Below are positions 1 through 11,900 of a stretch of DNA of 64,000 bases, piece by piece. The stretch comes from Spirodela intermedia (lineage: Eukaryota > Streptophyta > Magnoliopsida > Alismatales > Araceae), in contig LR746269.1 in NCBI GenBank assembly GCA_902729315.2, forward strand, positions 253,001 through 317,000. Reading direction: 5' to 3'. The notes under the pieces are model-generated. The model worked only from the letters and a program-made list of their open reading frames with translations, did not search any database and was not told the origin of the DNA. Position 1 is the stretch's first letter; every line of letters begins with the position of its first letter. A program made the position numbers and the translations under genes.

Positions 1-115
1 GAAGCCCGCGAATAAAAGGGAATCCCCTCTCACCAGCTGGGGCAGCTCCGTCCGAAGAGCTCATCTCAGCTTTCTAGAGACAGAGCGAGAGCGAGAGCGA
101 GAGGAGAAGAAGAAG

Positions 116-1241
116 ATGGGGAGCGAGACCAAGGGGATGCTGGAGATCCAGAAGGATAAAATGACTGAGATCAAGTTCACCAAGCTCTTCATCAACGGCG
201 AATTCGTCGACGCCGTCTCCCGTAAAGCCCTCCCCCTCCACCCCCGCCGTCTCCGTTTCCTTCCCTGAGAAGAAGAAGAGAGAGGATCGATAAGATGTCC
301 GTGTGTTGTCCGCAGGGAAGACGTTCGAGACGACGGAGCCGCGAACAGGGGAGGTGCTGGCGAGTGTGGCGGAAGGCGACAAGGAGGACATCGACCTGGC
401 CGTAAAGGCCGCCCGTGAGGCCTTCGACCACGGCAAGTGGCCCCGCTTGCCCGGCTCGGTACTTTCCTCCTCCTCCTCCTCCTCGTAATTCTAATCTTCT
501 TGGTAATCGTCATCGTCGTCTTCTTCCTTCACCTCCTCACCTCCTCCTCCCTTCCGATGGGCTGGTTCTTCCTCCTCCGTCTAGCGGGTTCTTCTCCTTC
601 TTCTTCTTCTTCTTCTTCTTCTTCTTCTTCTTCTTCTTCTTCTTCTTCTTCCTCTTCCACGAGGGATGGGGCGATGAAATTCTCTGGGGGCTGAGCGCAG
701 GAGAGGGGGAGGATAATGAGGCGGCTGGCGGATCTGATCGACGAGCACGCGGAGGAGCTGGCGGCCCTTGAAAGTATGGATGCCGGGAGGCTTTTCACCC
801 TCGGCAAGATCATCGACATCCCCGCGTGCTCCCGAAACCTGCGTTACTTCGCCGGCGCCGCCGACAAGATCCACGGGCTTACGCTGAAGATGTCCAGGGA
901 GCTCCAGGGGCACACCTTGAAGGAGCCTATCGGAGTTGTCGGCCACATCATTCCCTGGAACTTCCCCTCCACCATGTTCTTCCTCAAGGTCAGCCCCGCC
1001 CTCGCCGCAGGCTGCACCATGGTCGTCAAGCCCGCCGAGCAGGCCCCTCTCACGGCCCTCTTCTACGCCCACCTGGCCAAGCAGGTACCTTTGCTCTCTA
1101 TCCGAAACAACGAAAAAGCCGCTTTCTCACCTCCTCTCCGATCTCAGGCCGGCATCCCCGACGGCGTGCTTAACGTCGTCAATGGCTTCGGATCCACCGC
1201 CGGCGCCGCCCTCGCCTCTCACATGGACGTCGACAAAGTGG

Positions 1242-1282
<41 letters not shown>

Positions 1283-2562
1283 ACAGTTGTGAGCAGTAGT
1301 CAGGATGTGTGCCTCGGATTTGGTGGACAGATTAGCTTCACGGGGTCGACGGAGGTGGGGCGTCTGGTGATGGAGGCGTCGGCGAAGAGCAACCTGAAAC
1401 CGGTGACGCTAGAGATGGGGGGGAAGTCGCCGCTGATCATCTTCGATGACGCCGACGTGAACGTGGCGACGGAGCTGGCCAGGATGGCCGTCTTCTACAA
1501 CAAGGCAACGACGACCTCCCCTCCCTCTCTCTCTCTCTCTCTCTCTCCTTCCAGTTTGTCGGGAAGACCCGCCGCGGCTTACGGCAGCTGTCTGAAGTTG
1601 TAGGGGGAGATCTGCGTGGCGGGGTCCCGCGTCTTCGTCCAGGAAGGAATATACGACGAGTTCGTGAGGGTCTCCCTCGAGAAGGCCAAGTCCTGGAAGG
1701 TCGGAGACCCCTTCGACCCCACCGTCAACCAAGGCCCTCAGGTAATCTCTCTCTCTCTCTTTCTGCTCAGGAAGACCCACCTCCGCCATGATTGCCCCTT
1801 CTAATGGCCGACCCTCTCGAGAGAGATGAAACTACTGAAACTTTTTCCGGGGCTGGGCGAAGAAACTCGTCGTTCTAATGGTGTCTGTCCTCTTGGCGGT
1901 GAAGGTGGACAAGGTGCAGTTTGACCGCGTCCTCTCGTACGTCGAGCACGGGAAGCGAGAGGGAGCCACGCTGCTGACCGGGGGGAAGCCCTGCGGCGAG
2001 AAGGGCTTCTACATCGAGCCCACCATCTTCGCGGACGTCAAGGTAGTCAACACCCGCAGGGGGGTTCGAATGGGAGAGGAAAAGTCTCAACCCCATCCTG
2101 ATGCCAATCCTCTTCTTCCGCAGGACGATATGATCATTGCCAGAGAGGAGATATTCGGACCCGTCATGTCTCTCATGAAGTTCAAGTAAGTCACCGCTGA
2201 TCCTGACTTTCCACGTCGACTTTGTATGCCGACCGTGGTTGACTTTCTGTTTCCGTGGGTTGCCTCCTCCATGTATGCATCCATCCAGGACGGTGGAGGA
2301 GGCGATCGAGAGGGCGAACAAGACGAGGTACGGGCTGGCGGCGGGGATCGTGACCAAGGACCTGAACACGGCCAACCGGGTGTCGAGGTCAGTCCGAGCT
2401 GGCACTGTCTGGATCAACTGCTACTTCGCCTTCGACGCCGACGCCCCCTTCGGCGGGTACAAGATGAGCGGCTTCGGCAAGGACGCGGGGATGGCGGCGC
2501 TCGACGGCTACCTCAACACCAAGGCCGTCATCACCCCCATCTTCGACTCCCCCTGGCTCTGA
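116..2562 (+). CDS. ALDH2C4: Cytosolic aldehyde dehydrogenase, ALDH2C4 (REF1) type
   Basis: NAD(P)-dependent oxidation of aldehydes to acids; the ALDH2C branch in plants oxidises coniferaldehyde and sinapaldehyde to ferulate and sinapate in the cytosol. Exons by hand: 116-221, 316-458, 701-1084, 1148-1237, 1331-1504, 1604-1741, 1905-2042, 2124-2185, 2289-2562, giving 502 aa, the usual family length. The catalytic glutamate lies in [10 protein letters not shown] (about residue 269) and the catalytic cysteine in KGEICVAGS (about 303). IPWNFPS and FTGSTEVG (NAD-binding fold) and the C-terminal [11 protein letters not shown] motif are intact. No targeting peptide is visible, so it is cytosolic by inference. 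The start is the first ATG after a GA-rich leader. Intron 2 holds a (TTC)n tract and intron 4 a (CT)n tract. Intron 5 uses a GC donor. Family assignment is firm; the exact 2C paralogue is inferred. Confidence 0.93.
597..650 (+). repeat. (TTC)n microsatellite in ALDH intron 2
   Basis: About 18 uninterrupted TTC units upstream of the exon 3 acceptor. On the other strand it reads as GAA. It gives spurious poly-Ser/poly-Glu reading frames. Confidence 0.95.
1243..1276 (+). repeat. (CT)n microsatellite in ALDH intron 4
   Basis: Pure CT dinucleotide run starting a few bases after the exon 4 donor. It lies wholly inside intron 4. Confidence 0.9.
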
Positions 2563-3122
2563 GATGCACGATGATGACGATGATGTCTTATTTATGCTAA
2601 ACCCCCCCCTAATAAAAAGCATTTGTCCGGAAAAATAATCGAACTTTTAATTGATTAGTCTGTCACTCCCCCACACAATTATTCTGTTGCGAGGAAATAT
2701 ATTTAACTACTATTTAAATAAAGATAAACATTTGTGTACTTTGAGGCGGAATTAGGATTAAACCGACAATTTTTGGTCACGATCCGACGTATTGCGAAGA
2801 TAATTGGAATTTATTTTGTAGCTTTTAATGCTCCCCCTCGCGTGTAAACACGCCGCTCAAATCTCGATACCGCTTAAATTCCGAGCGATTCCCTGCGCAT
2901 TGTTCGTTCGGCTGCGCGAACGGGGAGGGAGGCTGGGGAATCTTCCGTCCTCCGACTGTCCTCAACGCTGACCAAACAGGCGGCGGTGCCCCAGTGGGCA
3001 CGCGGCACGTTGCCGAGGAGCCGCAACGCGCCGCGCGGTGCGGCGGACTTCCGGAGATTCGAATCCTCTCTACTCCCCTCCATTAAGCCGCCCCCGCACA
3101 GAGAGAGAGAGAGAGAGAGAGG
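2563..3122. other. Intergenic: ALDH 3' flank and OFP promoter/leader
   Basis: AT-rich 3' flank with AATAAA-like signals near 2610 and 2718, then a GC-rich stretch. A (GA)n run at about 3099-3121 abuts the OVATE gene start codon. No other gene is seen. Confidence 0.6.
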
Positions 3123-3695
3123 ATGGGGAAGGGTCTTCGCAAGTCTCTGCGATTGTACGTCTCGAAGCTCACAAGGCCAGTCGGAGGAAACCGACGGGAG
3201 GTCACGGGCCAGCGCCGGGCCCACGGCCTCGACAGCGGGAACCAGAGCTGCGGCGCCACTCTCCGCGACGTTGACCGCTTCCTCCTCGAGAACTTCCGCT
3301 CCATGTACACCACAGGCGACCGCGAGGACGACCCCTGCAACCTCGCCGCCGACGAGTTCCCCCCGCCGCCACTGCCTCGCTTCTTCGTTGAGCGCGCCCC
3401 ACCGTCGCGAGACGGCGGCGGTGGAGTGGCGGTGGTCACCTTCTCGAGGGACCCCTGCGAGGACTTCCGGCGGTCCATGCAGGAGATGATGGAGGCGCGG
3501 GCACCGTTCGACTGGGACTTTGCGGAGGAGCTCTTCTTCTGCTACCTGGAGCTCAACGACAGGAGCCTGCACAGGCACATCCTCCGCGCCTTCAGCACCC
3601 TCGTCCTCACCGTCCGACGGCCCACGGCGGCAGTGGCAGAGCCCGGCGGCGCACCAGACGGAGGCGTTAAAATCCCTGTGGGGACCTGTATCTAG
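3123..3695 (+). CDS. OVATE family protein (OFP), transcriptional repressor
   Basis: Intronless 190-aa protein. The C-terminal third carries the OVATE domain (about residues 103-165): a DPxxDF-like DPCEDFRRSM start, then the conserved FDWDFAEELFFCYLELND and HRHILRAF blocks. OFPs are plant-specific repressors that bind TALE homeodomain proteins and TRM proteins and affect organ shape, cell elongation and secondary wall formation (family knowledge). The N-terminal half is basic and low in conservation, as usual. The ATG at 3123 directly follows a (GA)n run, a possible GAGA/BPC-factor site in the leader (inference). Which OFP this is cannot be said. Confidence 0.9.
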   Translation: MGKGLRKSLRLYVSKLTRPVGGNRREVTGQRRAHGLDSGNQSCGATLRDVDRFLLENFRSMYTTGDREDDPCNLAADEFPPPPLPRFFVERAPPSRDGGGGVAVVTFSRDPCEDFRRSMQEMMEARAPFDWDFAEELFFCYLELNDRSLHRHILRAFSTLVLTVRRPTAAVAEPGGAPDGGVKIPVGTCI

Positions 3696-4091
3696 AAGTC
3701 GACGCCCGAGGAGGGGTGCCGGCCTCCTTTTAGGGGATGATCAGGTGCCCGGCGGTCATAAAACGGGCTTGAAACCTTGCAATCGAGCTCAGAAATAAAA
3801 GCCACTCTAACCTCGTCACTCATAGCGTCAACCTTCAGCACCAAAAAAAGAAAAGTTGGAACAAAAGAGAAATCCCCTTGATGATGTCTGGGTACCTAAT
3901 TGGAAATTCTATCGAGTGCCCCTCCTGCAAGACAACGGGAGATGAGTAATCTGAAGATCTTGTCTCACATACCAAGCACAACTACTTGGTAATAATCTAC
4001 CTGACCATTGCAGCGACGTCGAGCACAATACGGCCTCCCGGCGGCGGCTATTCTCCAGCAGCCGGGAGATCCCTCGGGCCGCAAACACCAG
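3696..4091. other. Convergent 3' flanks of OFP and DDT genes
   Basis: Short intergenic space between two genes transcribed toward each other. AATAAA lies at about 3794 (+), consistent with a poly(A) signal for the OFP transcript. No further coding region is seen. Confidence 0.5.
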
Positions 4092-7000
4092 TTAGTCTGC
4101 CCTCCGCCGGCCCCCATCTCCGTCGGGGACTGCCCTCACATTTGGGTTGTAGCCGGTGTTTGCCGTTGGCCTTTCCCTCAACCTCTTTCTCATCTCCAGC
4201 CAACCCATATCCCCCCTTCCTCCGCAGGCCTCATCCCAGCCTTCGTGCTTCCTGTGACCATCTTTGGGTCGCTCCGCACTTGTCTGGACGCTGTTCTCTG
4301 AGTGATCTTGATCGGTGGCCTCCGCTGTGGAGTCTCCCTCGTCGTCATCCTTCTTTGAGATACTCATCTTCCTCTTCCTGTAAAGCAATTCAAGCGGATG
4401 AGAGTTCATCCATGAAGATGACAACTGATCCTCTCCGCTCAGAAATTATGAGTTCTCCGAAATAACTTCATCTGAATTTTATTCTTTCGAAATAACTTGT
4501 TAATTTTCTTCCTTATTCTAAGAAGGTGAGAGAGAAACTTACTTCTCATCTTGTATCGCCTCATCGATGGATTCATAGTATTCATCTGCAGATAAGGAAC
4601 CAGGGTTGAAGCAGCTTAAATAAAGGAAACCTTGCGTGAGAGAATAGACCTAATTTATCAGATTGCATGGGCATCGTATTAGATGTCATATCTGAACAGC
4701 CGTACCAAATGTGTAGCTGACAGGTCTGCGTTCACGGCAGGAACGCCTGCTCTGGATGAAGTTACAATTTCTGAGCCCCTCAAAGAGCGTGGCCTGCCTT
4801 TGTCTCCGTTTCAGTAATCTTTCCTTCTTCTGTCACAGTGAAGCAAATCGATTCAGTAGGATTAGATGACCTCAGCATCCCAGTCGTGTTTGGACTCAAA
4901 AGCCTTTAAAAGCCATATTTCGCCAATTTTGGGACCGGGAATTTTTTTGGTCTCGCTTGTTTATATTCATATTTTTCATGTAACTTTATAGAAAAATCAT
5001 CATTGAACTATGATACCAAGGACGCACACGCCAGATAAATATGAATGAATAAATAGGGTCCGATTGCCTGAAGGAGATTAGGCCCTGAATAAATGATAAT
5101 GTAATCAACTCTATAGACTTTTGAAGATATCTTAAAGCCGTAAATATAACAAAATGTTGGAGATAAATATGCACCTTCTCCAGTTCTTCAACAACAGGCA
5201 TGATCTCATCCTTAACAATGCTCCCTATGGCATGTTCTGAAGAAATTTTGCTACACAATAGCTTATCCTGACATTGCAATATCAAATTCACGATCACATA
5301 ACTGCACAAGCCTGCGTGAGATATGTAATAATACTTTCAGCCTTACTGCGATTTGCTGAAATTCTTTGAGATTGGTTGCGAGGGTTTCCCATTGAAAAGT
5401 CACTCTCGGTTGTGTTAAACGTCCCCTGCCTTTTGGCTTGGGCTTATACTCAACTTTAGGTACATTTTTATATAACCTATGGCCAATAACTGAATCCCCA
5501 TCGTACCTTCAACAAAAATAAAATAAAATCAAGAAACAACAATGTGAGATGCGAACTTTGGAGAATCATTCGATCAATAGAAAGCACTAAATTCTTTGAA
5601 GAGCCAATGAACAACCAATTAACAACAGAGATAGAATAAATGAAGTTTGGAGGAAACTGAATGGATCCTAACTCGCTATTTATACTTTTAAAACAGTTGT
5701 AGAGGAGCAAAATTTCGAGCTGAATTTCATCTCAAGGAATTACCAGTACGTAGTCCCGTTTCCATCCTGATATATACTATCTTTGCGAAACTTAGAAAGC
5801 TGGCCACCACGCTTCACCCCCTCGTCAACATAACTCAAAATATCATCTTGCTACAGAAAAAGCACATGGCTTTCAGGTGACAAAATATACCTTGAAGGAA
5901 AGTAAATCTTGAATTATGAAGAAAGTGAATGTAATGGTACTCAAATTTCAGTAGGGGAACATACATCAAGCGATCAACAGATAAACACATTCCCAAATCA
6001 TATACCGAAAGAGAAAAATACAAGCTCGGATTGATTTTCAAATGGAGAACGCGATTTCATTCGAATAAATCAGGCAGGCTGAATTACCTGCATGCGGATT
6101 TCGCAGAGAGCTTTTAGGATCAGCAACCTTGTCATTGGATCAAGCCCCTTATACGTCAAAATTTCCACCCTGTTTAAGCAGAGACACAAAACACCATTAT
6201 GTTCTGAGCCTCTCTTAAGATGATTAAGGGCTAGTGAACATGTTTCAATGAAGATTACTTCCACGTACCCATTATTGGCCACTAAAGGAACCTCACCTTC
6301 GGCAACCTGCGCTAAAAATAGACATCATGAGAGAACACTCAATATCCGTGAATAAAACGAAAGCATAAAAACCATACCCAAGGCCACCACATCTTAAGCT
6401 TTTTACAGAGTACTGTCACCCATGCATCAGATTCCTCCAGATTCTTGCTTACAGGAGGTATACCCTGTATTGTATTTAACAACGCAATAGATAAGCATAA
6501 GAGATATCTCACATTAGCGTATGTCATATGATTTTTGGAAGGAGACTTTCCATCTTCACGTAGAATCTCGTGATATCAAAAGAAAAATATGTCATTCATA
6601 AGTGCCCCGACAGATGCATGGTGAATAAAAGGCCAAATACGTAGGACTGGAAGGAGAACGAACTCGACCAGCTAAAACTGAACACAAAACTAAACCCCCA
6701 AGGAAGCGTGAAACAAAAAAGATGCGCGTATGTCAGCAAGGCAATGGAAAACTTTAAGCGACAAGAATAAACAAGAAAAGAATGGCCAGATACATGCGGT
6801 AACTGATTTGATAGAAGTATCTAGACCAGAAAGAATTGACCGTGAAGCAGAGCAGACGGCAATCGCAACATACCCGACCAAGAAAACACATAGACGTAAT
6901 TCTACCACAATATTTATGATTGAAAACCATTAGAGAACCGTCATTTTTCAAGAATCTGGTTAGGGATGCCAGTTTTCCATCCACCATGGTCAGAAATGAG

Positions 7001-7706
7001 AACCTGTAGAAAACAAAATTGATTGATGTGTGGAACTGTCTACTAGTTGAAATGCCTTTTGCTGTCTATATTCGTGAAGTAGTATGATGCTAAGCGGCGA
7101 ATCCAGCAGTTTAAAGCACGATGAGTACAGACAGAAAACATACTCTTCGGTATCCCATATAGTGAGAAAATAAACTGACATTCGAAAACAGAAGTTTTAA
7201 TGGGGAATTGAAAGATATATTTCGTTTGTACACTCGACAATTAAAATATAATCAGTGCCAGAAAAAAGATAACTTTGAGCAAAGAATACCTTCCGGGAAA
7301 ACACAAGATAAAGTCAACATAAAAGACAAACCTTCAGCAAAGTAATGTGTATATGCGCCAAGACATTGCCTGCCGTCATAAGTGCTATTTCCATCTCTTC
7401 GGCCGAGATCTTCAGTTCACTGAGAATGATAGGCTGAAATACCTGAAGAAGTTCAACGGGGTAAAATCAGATATAGAAAGAACACGGATGTATAAGGATA
7501 CGCCAGAAAATAAATTATGAAACACATCATACATGTAGAAAATTGAGAACCGACGCCAGCTCCCATCGGCCACGAAGCTGGAGACGACACAAGTCCGTTT
7601 CAGAAAGAGGTGGTTCCAGCACGGTGACTTCGTCGTCGGTCGTGTCCTCCCGATGACCGGTATACTTCACAAGCGGCGGCCTACCTCTTCCGCGCCTCTC
7701 AGACAT
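4092..7706 (-). CDS. DDT-domain protein (DDR-like), putative ISWI chromatin-remodelling partner
   Basis: Exons on the minus strand, 5' to 3': 7706-7533, 7442-7332, 6464-6378, 6306-6269, 6169-6088, 5850-5744, 5506-5347, 5267-5175, 4829-4706, 4585-4543, 4377-4092, about 434 aa with all phases agreeing. The N-terminus is basic (MSERRGRGRPPL, an AT-hook-like GRGRPP). The DDT-type helical region spans residues ~45-170, with WELASVLNFL, LKISAEEMEIALM, GIPPVSKNL, MWWPW and LDPMTRLLILKALCEIR. A YWYDGDSVIGHRLY block and a lysine-rich, acidic C-terminus follow. DDT proteins partner ISWI ATPases in plants; that role is inferred from family. The first codon is the ATG at 7706. The gene is divergent from HSP70. 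The C-terminal exon drifts from what I remember of the family, so the stop at 4092 is less certain than the rest. Confidence 0.85.
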
Positions 7707-8961
7707 TTAAAACAGTCGAGAAGCGGCGGTAAAGAGAAAGCTGGGCTTTCACGAGATACGACCAACCGCAAAATGCGGCGAGCGATCGGAGGGGACTCTC
7801 AGAGAATCGGAAGGGTCGATGGCCAGCGCAGCGGGGACCCGAGAGCGGAAGAAGATGAGAGAACTAGAAGGTATGCCGGACGATGGAGCGAGGGCGGGAA
7901 GTGGCCTCCGGACTCAAGACTTTCGGTCGCCATTTATATATCTCTCGCCCTCCTTGACCAGAACCAGTAACTCTCCAGCCACTTGGCGGTAATTTCTAGG
8001 GTTTATGGTTTCTCCTTTGACGAGAGGACGCCACGGCCTCCGATCATCTCGACACGTGTGAGACCTCCAAAAAAAGTTGGCGCCAAAATCTCGAATAAAA
8101 CTAGAGTTTATAATTAATTATTATTTTATTTATTTATTTTAAAAAACATAATTTCTGCCGACGGAAGCTCGGCGATCCCAGTGTTTATCTGGGCCAGTTT
8201 AGGCCCAATACTGGGAGGGCCGGCTGCCACGTGGAAGTCAGTGGCTGACCTACGGGGAGAGTGGACAGTTATTTATATTCGGTAGACCCCTCCGAAGGAA
8301 CATCATAATCGGACGGCTCTTCCGCGTCGATTATAAGATTTCACGGAAATGGACGGAGTAGATGGCGCCGTGTCATGCGGGAGATCTTCAGGCTCTCCGT
8401 TCCTTCTGGAATCATCGGCTATCTAACCCAGGAATGGAGCTTTCTAGAAGAAGGAAGAGGCTTTATTTTGGCCCTCGCAGAATCGCCGGTGTCACTAGCA
8501 GAAGCAGAGGAACGAAGGGATCATTTCCTTGCCCGGCCGCGAAGGTACGTTCTGCGACCTCAGCTCGTAATGTCTCATAGATCCCAATGTTTCTGGTTCC
8601 TCGGAACCCTAGATTTCATCGGAGGTTCGCTCCGTTTATTTGCCTGTGAACGTCTGCTCGTTTTTTCATGTCCTGCCTTCGCCGCGTCCATTGTTCTTCC
8701 CTCTAGTAGGGTTTTTGCTTCTTGCTACGGGTCAGGACGTGCCTCTCTCCGTTCGTCGCATCCTCGTGAGGAGATCACATGCTTTATACTTTTTTTTCGA
8801 AGTTTTATAGAGTGTGAATGTCTGATGGCTTGTTCGAGCCACTTTGTTGTCTCTGCCCGCTTAATCTCTTTTTTTTTCCCACTATTTTACCGTTCGACAG
8901 ATCGCTATTCATATCCCCGGTGATCAGGGATAGCACCGACTAGCGACTCGAAAGGAGAGTC
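7707..8961. promoter_or_regulatory. Shared divergent promoter region of the DDT gene and HSP70, with heat-shock-element-like sites
   Basis: 1.25 kb separates two start codons that point away from each other. Visible are an AT-rich core (8100-8150), TGGGCC/GGCCCA elements at 8188-8220, and two perfect TTCnnGAA dyads at 8405-8412 and 8443-8450, the second extended by a further GAA. Such dyads are the core of heat shock elements. A GT donor at about 8545 and a CAG acceptor at about 8900 suggest a leader intron for HSP70 (inference). The open frame at 8375-8923 has no recognisable protein and lies in this leader. Confidence 0.5.
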
Positions 8962-11900
8962 ATGAGCGTTGTTGGGTTCGATTTTGGAAATGAGAACTGC
9001 ATTGTTGCCGTGGCCCGGCAGCGAGGCATCGACGTTGTTCTCAATGACGAGTCGAAGCGGGAGACGCCGGCCGTCGTGTGCTTCGGTGATAAGCAGAGGT
9101 TTATCGGAACCGCCGGTGCCGCGTCAACCGCGATGAACCCCAAGAATGCCATCTCACAAATAAAGCGCTTTATCGGTCGCAAGTTTTCTGACCCCGAGCT
9201 CCAGCGTGACATCCAGTCCCTCCCTTTTAACGTTACCGAGGGTCCAGATGGGTTTCCGTTGATTCATGCGCGGTACCTCGGTGAACAGAAGGTGTTTACC
9301 CCCACTCAGATATTGGGAATGGTTCTGTCTAATCTAAAGGGAATAGCTGAGAAGAATCTCAATTCTGCGGTTGTTGATTGTTGTATAGGGATTCCAGTCT
9401 ATTTCACTGACCTGCAGAGAAGAGCTGTGCTGGATGCAGCTACCATTGCTGGTTTGCATCCTCTCCGTCTGATGCATGAGACCACTGCAACTGCCTTGGC
9501 ATACGGCATCTACAAGACGGATTTGCCGGAGAATGATCAGCTTAATGTTGCTTTTGTCGACGTTGGACATGCTAGCATGCAGGTCTGCATTGCCGGATAC
9601 AGGAAAGGACAGCTGAAAATATTGGCTCACTCTTTTGACAGATCTCTTGGTGGGAGGGATTTTGATGAAGTCCTATTTCAGCACTTTGCTGAGAAGTTCA
9701 AGGAAGAATACAAGATTAATGTTCTGGAGAATGCCCGTGCCTGTTTGAGGTTGCGTGCTGCATGTGAAAAATTGAAGAAGGTGCTGAGTGCAAACCCTGT
9801 GGCTCCGTTGAATATAGAATGCTTAATGGACGAAAAGGATGTCAGAGGGATTATCAAGAGGGAGGAATTCGAAGAAATCAGTGTCCCAATATTAGAAAGG
9901 GTCAAGAGTCCGCTACAGAAAGCACTCGTAGATGCTGGGCTTAATGTGGACGACATCCACTCGGTGGAGGTTGTTGGTTCAGGTTCTCGGGTTCCAGCAA
10001 TCCTTAAGATACTGACGGAATTCTTCGGGAAGGAGCCAAGACGAACAATGAACGCTAGTGAATGTGTTGCTCGTGGATGTGCACTTCAGTGTGCTATTCT
10101 GAGCCCCACCTTCAAAGTGCGGGACTTTCAGGTATTTCATTCCTATGTTTCCTGCACTTTTCAAGTATTAGTGAGTTTTATGAGGGACCGCTATCATTCA
10201 TGGGTCTGTTTTTCTCTTCATTTATTAGCAAAACGACCATGCATATGAGAACCGCTGGGAACGCGTTACCTTGAAATATTTGCATGTGTACATGTACATG
10301 TTATCCGACTTCAACTATTGAAAATCCTTTAATTTAACTTGTTATAAGCATTTAAAGGCCAGATGGACAACTCCTAAACATCTCAGTTCAGTATGCCGCT
10401 TGTGCATTCCTCATGTTCTCTTTATGCCTTGAAAATTTGGCGAGTTTTTTCTTTCTCTTTTTGCTTGCTCTGAGAACTCATACATGTTGATCTCATTGTT
10501 TTTTGGTATCAATGACATTCCTGTGGGTTGCTGTGTTTTCATTCATGCTGCAAGGATTCTTTATTTGTGTAAAAAAAATAAATCCTCGAGTTTTCGTCAT
10601 AGTTGTTTCGGTTTTCTGTTGATTTTTCATGTCTTCAGAGTTTCTAGAGATTATTTCAATATAATGGTGATCAATGTGCTAAAAGCTGGTCGTCTCCAGA
10701 ATGTGCAGTCTGATTTCTGTTTTTTTGTCATGAGGTTTGCTACAAGTTTTTAACCAAGTGTATGGTTTATTCTGCCAATATAAGGTGCACGAAAGTTTCC
10801 CCTTCCCAATTGGTCTATCTTGGAAGGGTGTTGCACCTGATGCGCAAAATGGAGCTACTGAGAATCAGCAAATGTCCATTGTGTTCCCCAAAGGGAATCC
10901 TATACCTAGCTTGAAGGCTTTAATAATTTTCAAGTCTAGCACCTTTTCCGTGGATGTTCAATATGTAGATGCGAGTGACTCGCAGGCACCTTCAACTATC
11001 AGCACATACACGGTAAATGCTACATACATCTAAAGCTCTTCTTTTAACCTTTTGTTGCCCCTCTCTAATTGATGTATGCGAATAATTCCTTCATTTTTTT
11101 TTCTTTTTGTATAGATTGGTCCTTTCCAGTCTACAACAGGTGACTGTGTAAAGATAAAGGTGATGGCCCGATTAAATCTTCACGGAATCGTGTCTGTCGA
11201 GTCTGCAACTGTAAGTTCCAAATCGTGTTCTCTGGTTTGATGCTACCTGTTAAGAAGTATCGCGACTGTTCTCCAATTTTGATCCATCTTCCGTTGTTAT
11301 GTGGCCTTCAGATGCACGAAGAAGAAAATGTCGAGGTGCCCGTAGGAACCACGAAAATGGATACAGAAGAAGTAGCATCAAATAACCCGTCCTCTGTGGA
11401 AAGTGACGTAAACATGCAGGACGCCAAAAGCCCCTCTGAACCTTCACCTTCTGGGGTGGAGAATGGTACTCTGGAGGAGGATGATAAGCACAAGCCCACG
11501 AAGATGGAGACGGATGCCAAGGTTTGTGTCACTGCTTGTCGTTGGTTATCCTGAGGCCATGCAGGTTTGAACGACATGTTGATAGGCCGTCTTATATCTG
11601 ACTAGGTCGAGGCCGTGAAGAAGAAGGTCAAGAAGACCGCCATCGCAGTCGCCGAGAATGTCTACGGCGGACTGCCTTCTGCGGAGCTGCAGAAAGCGGT
11701 CGAGAAGGAGTTCGAAATGGCTCTCCAAGACAAGGTGATGGAAGAAACCAAGGACAAAAAGAACGCCGTCGAAGCCTACGTCTATGACATGAGGAACAAG
11801 GTACGGACCAGCATCCACCTGTTTTGATCCCCTCCCCCTCCAATTCCTCGGTGTCTGACAGCCACACGGGCCCCCCATACCCCAGCTCCACGACAGGTAC

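Noticed and set aside
529-819. Poly-Glu/poly-Ser frames on both strands
   Set aside because: Translation of the (TTC)n microsatellite in ALDH intron 2. Similar cases occur at 24.0, 27.1 and 51.6 kb.
7653-7970. 105-codon plus-strand frame near the DDT gene start
   Set aside because: It overlaps the DDT first exon and promoter on the opposite strand and shows no domain.
8375-8923. 182-codon plus-strand frame upstream of HSP70
   Set aside because: No recognisable protein. It lies in the probable leader, with a splice donor/acceptor pair inside and HSE-like sites at its start.
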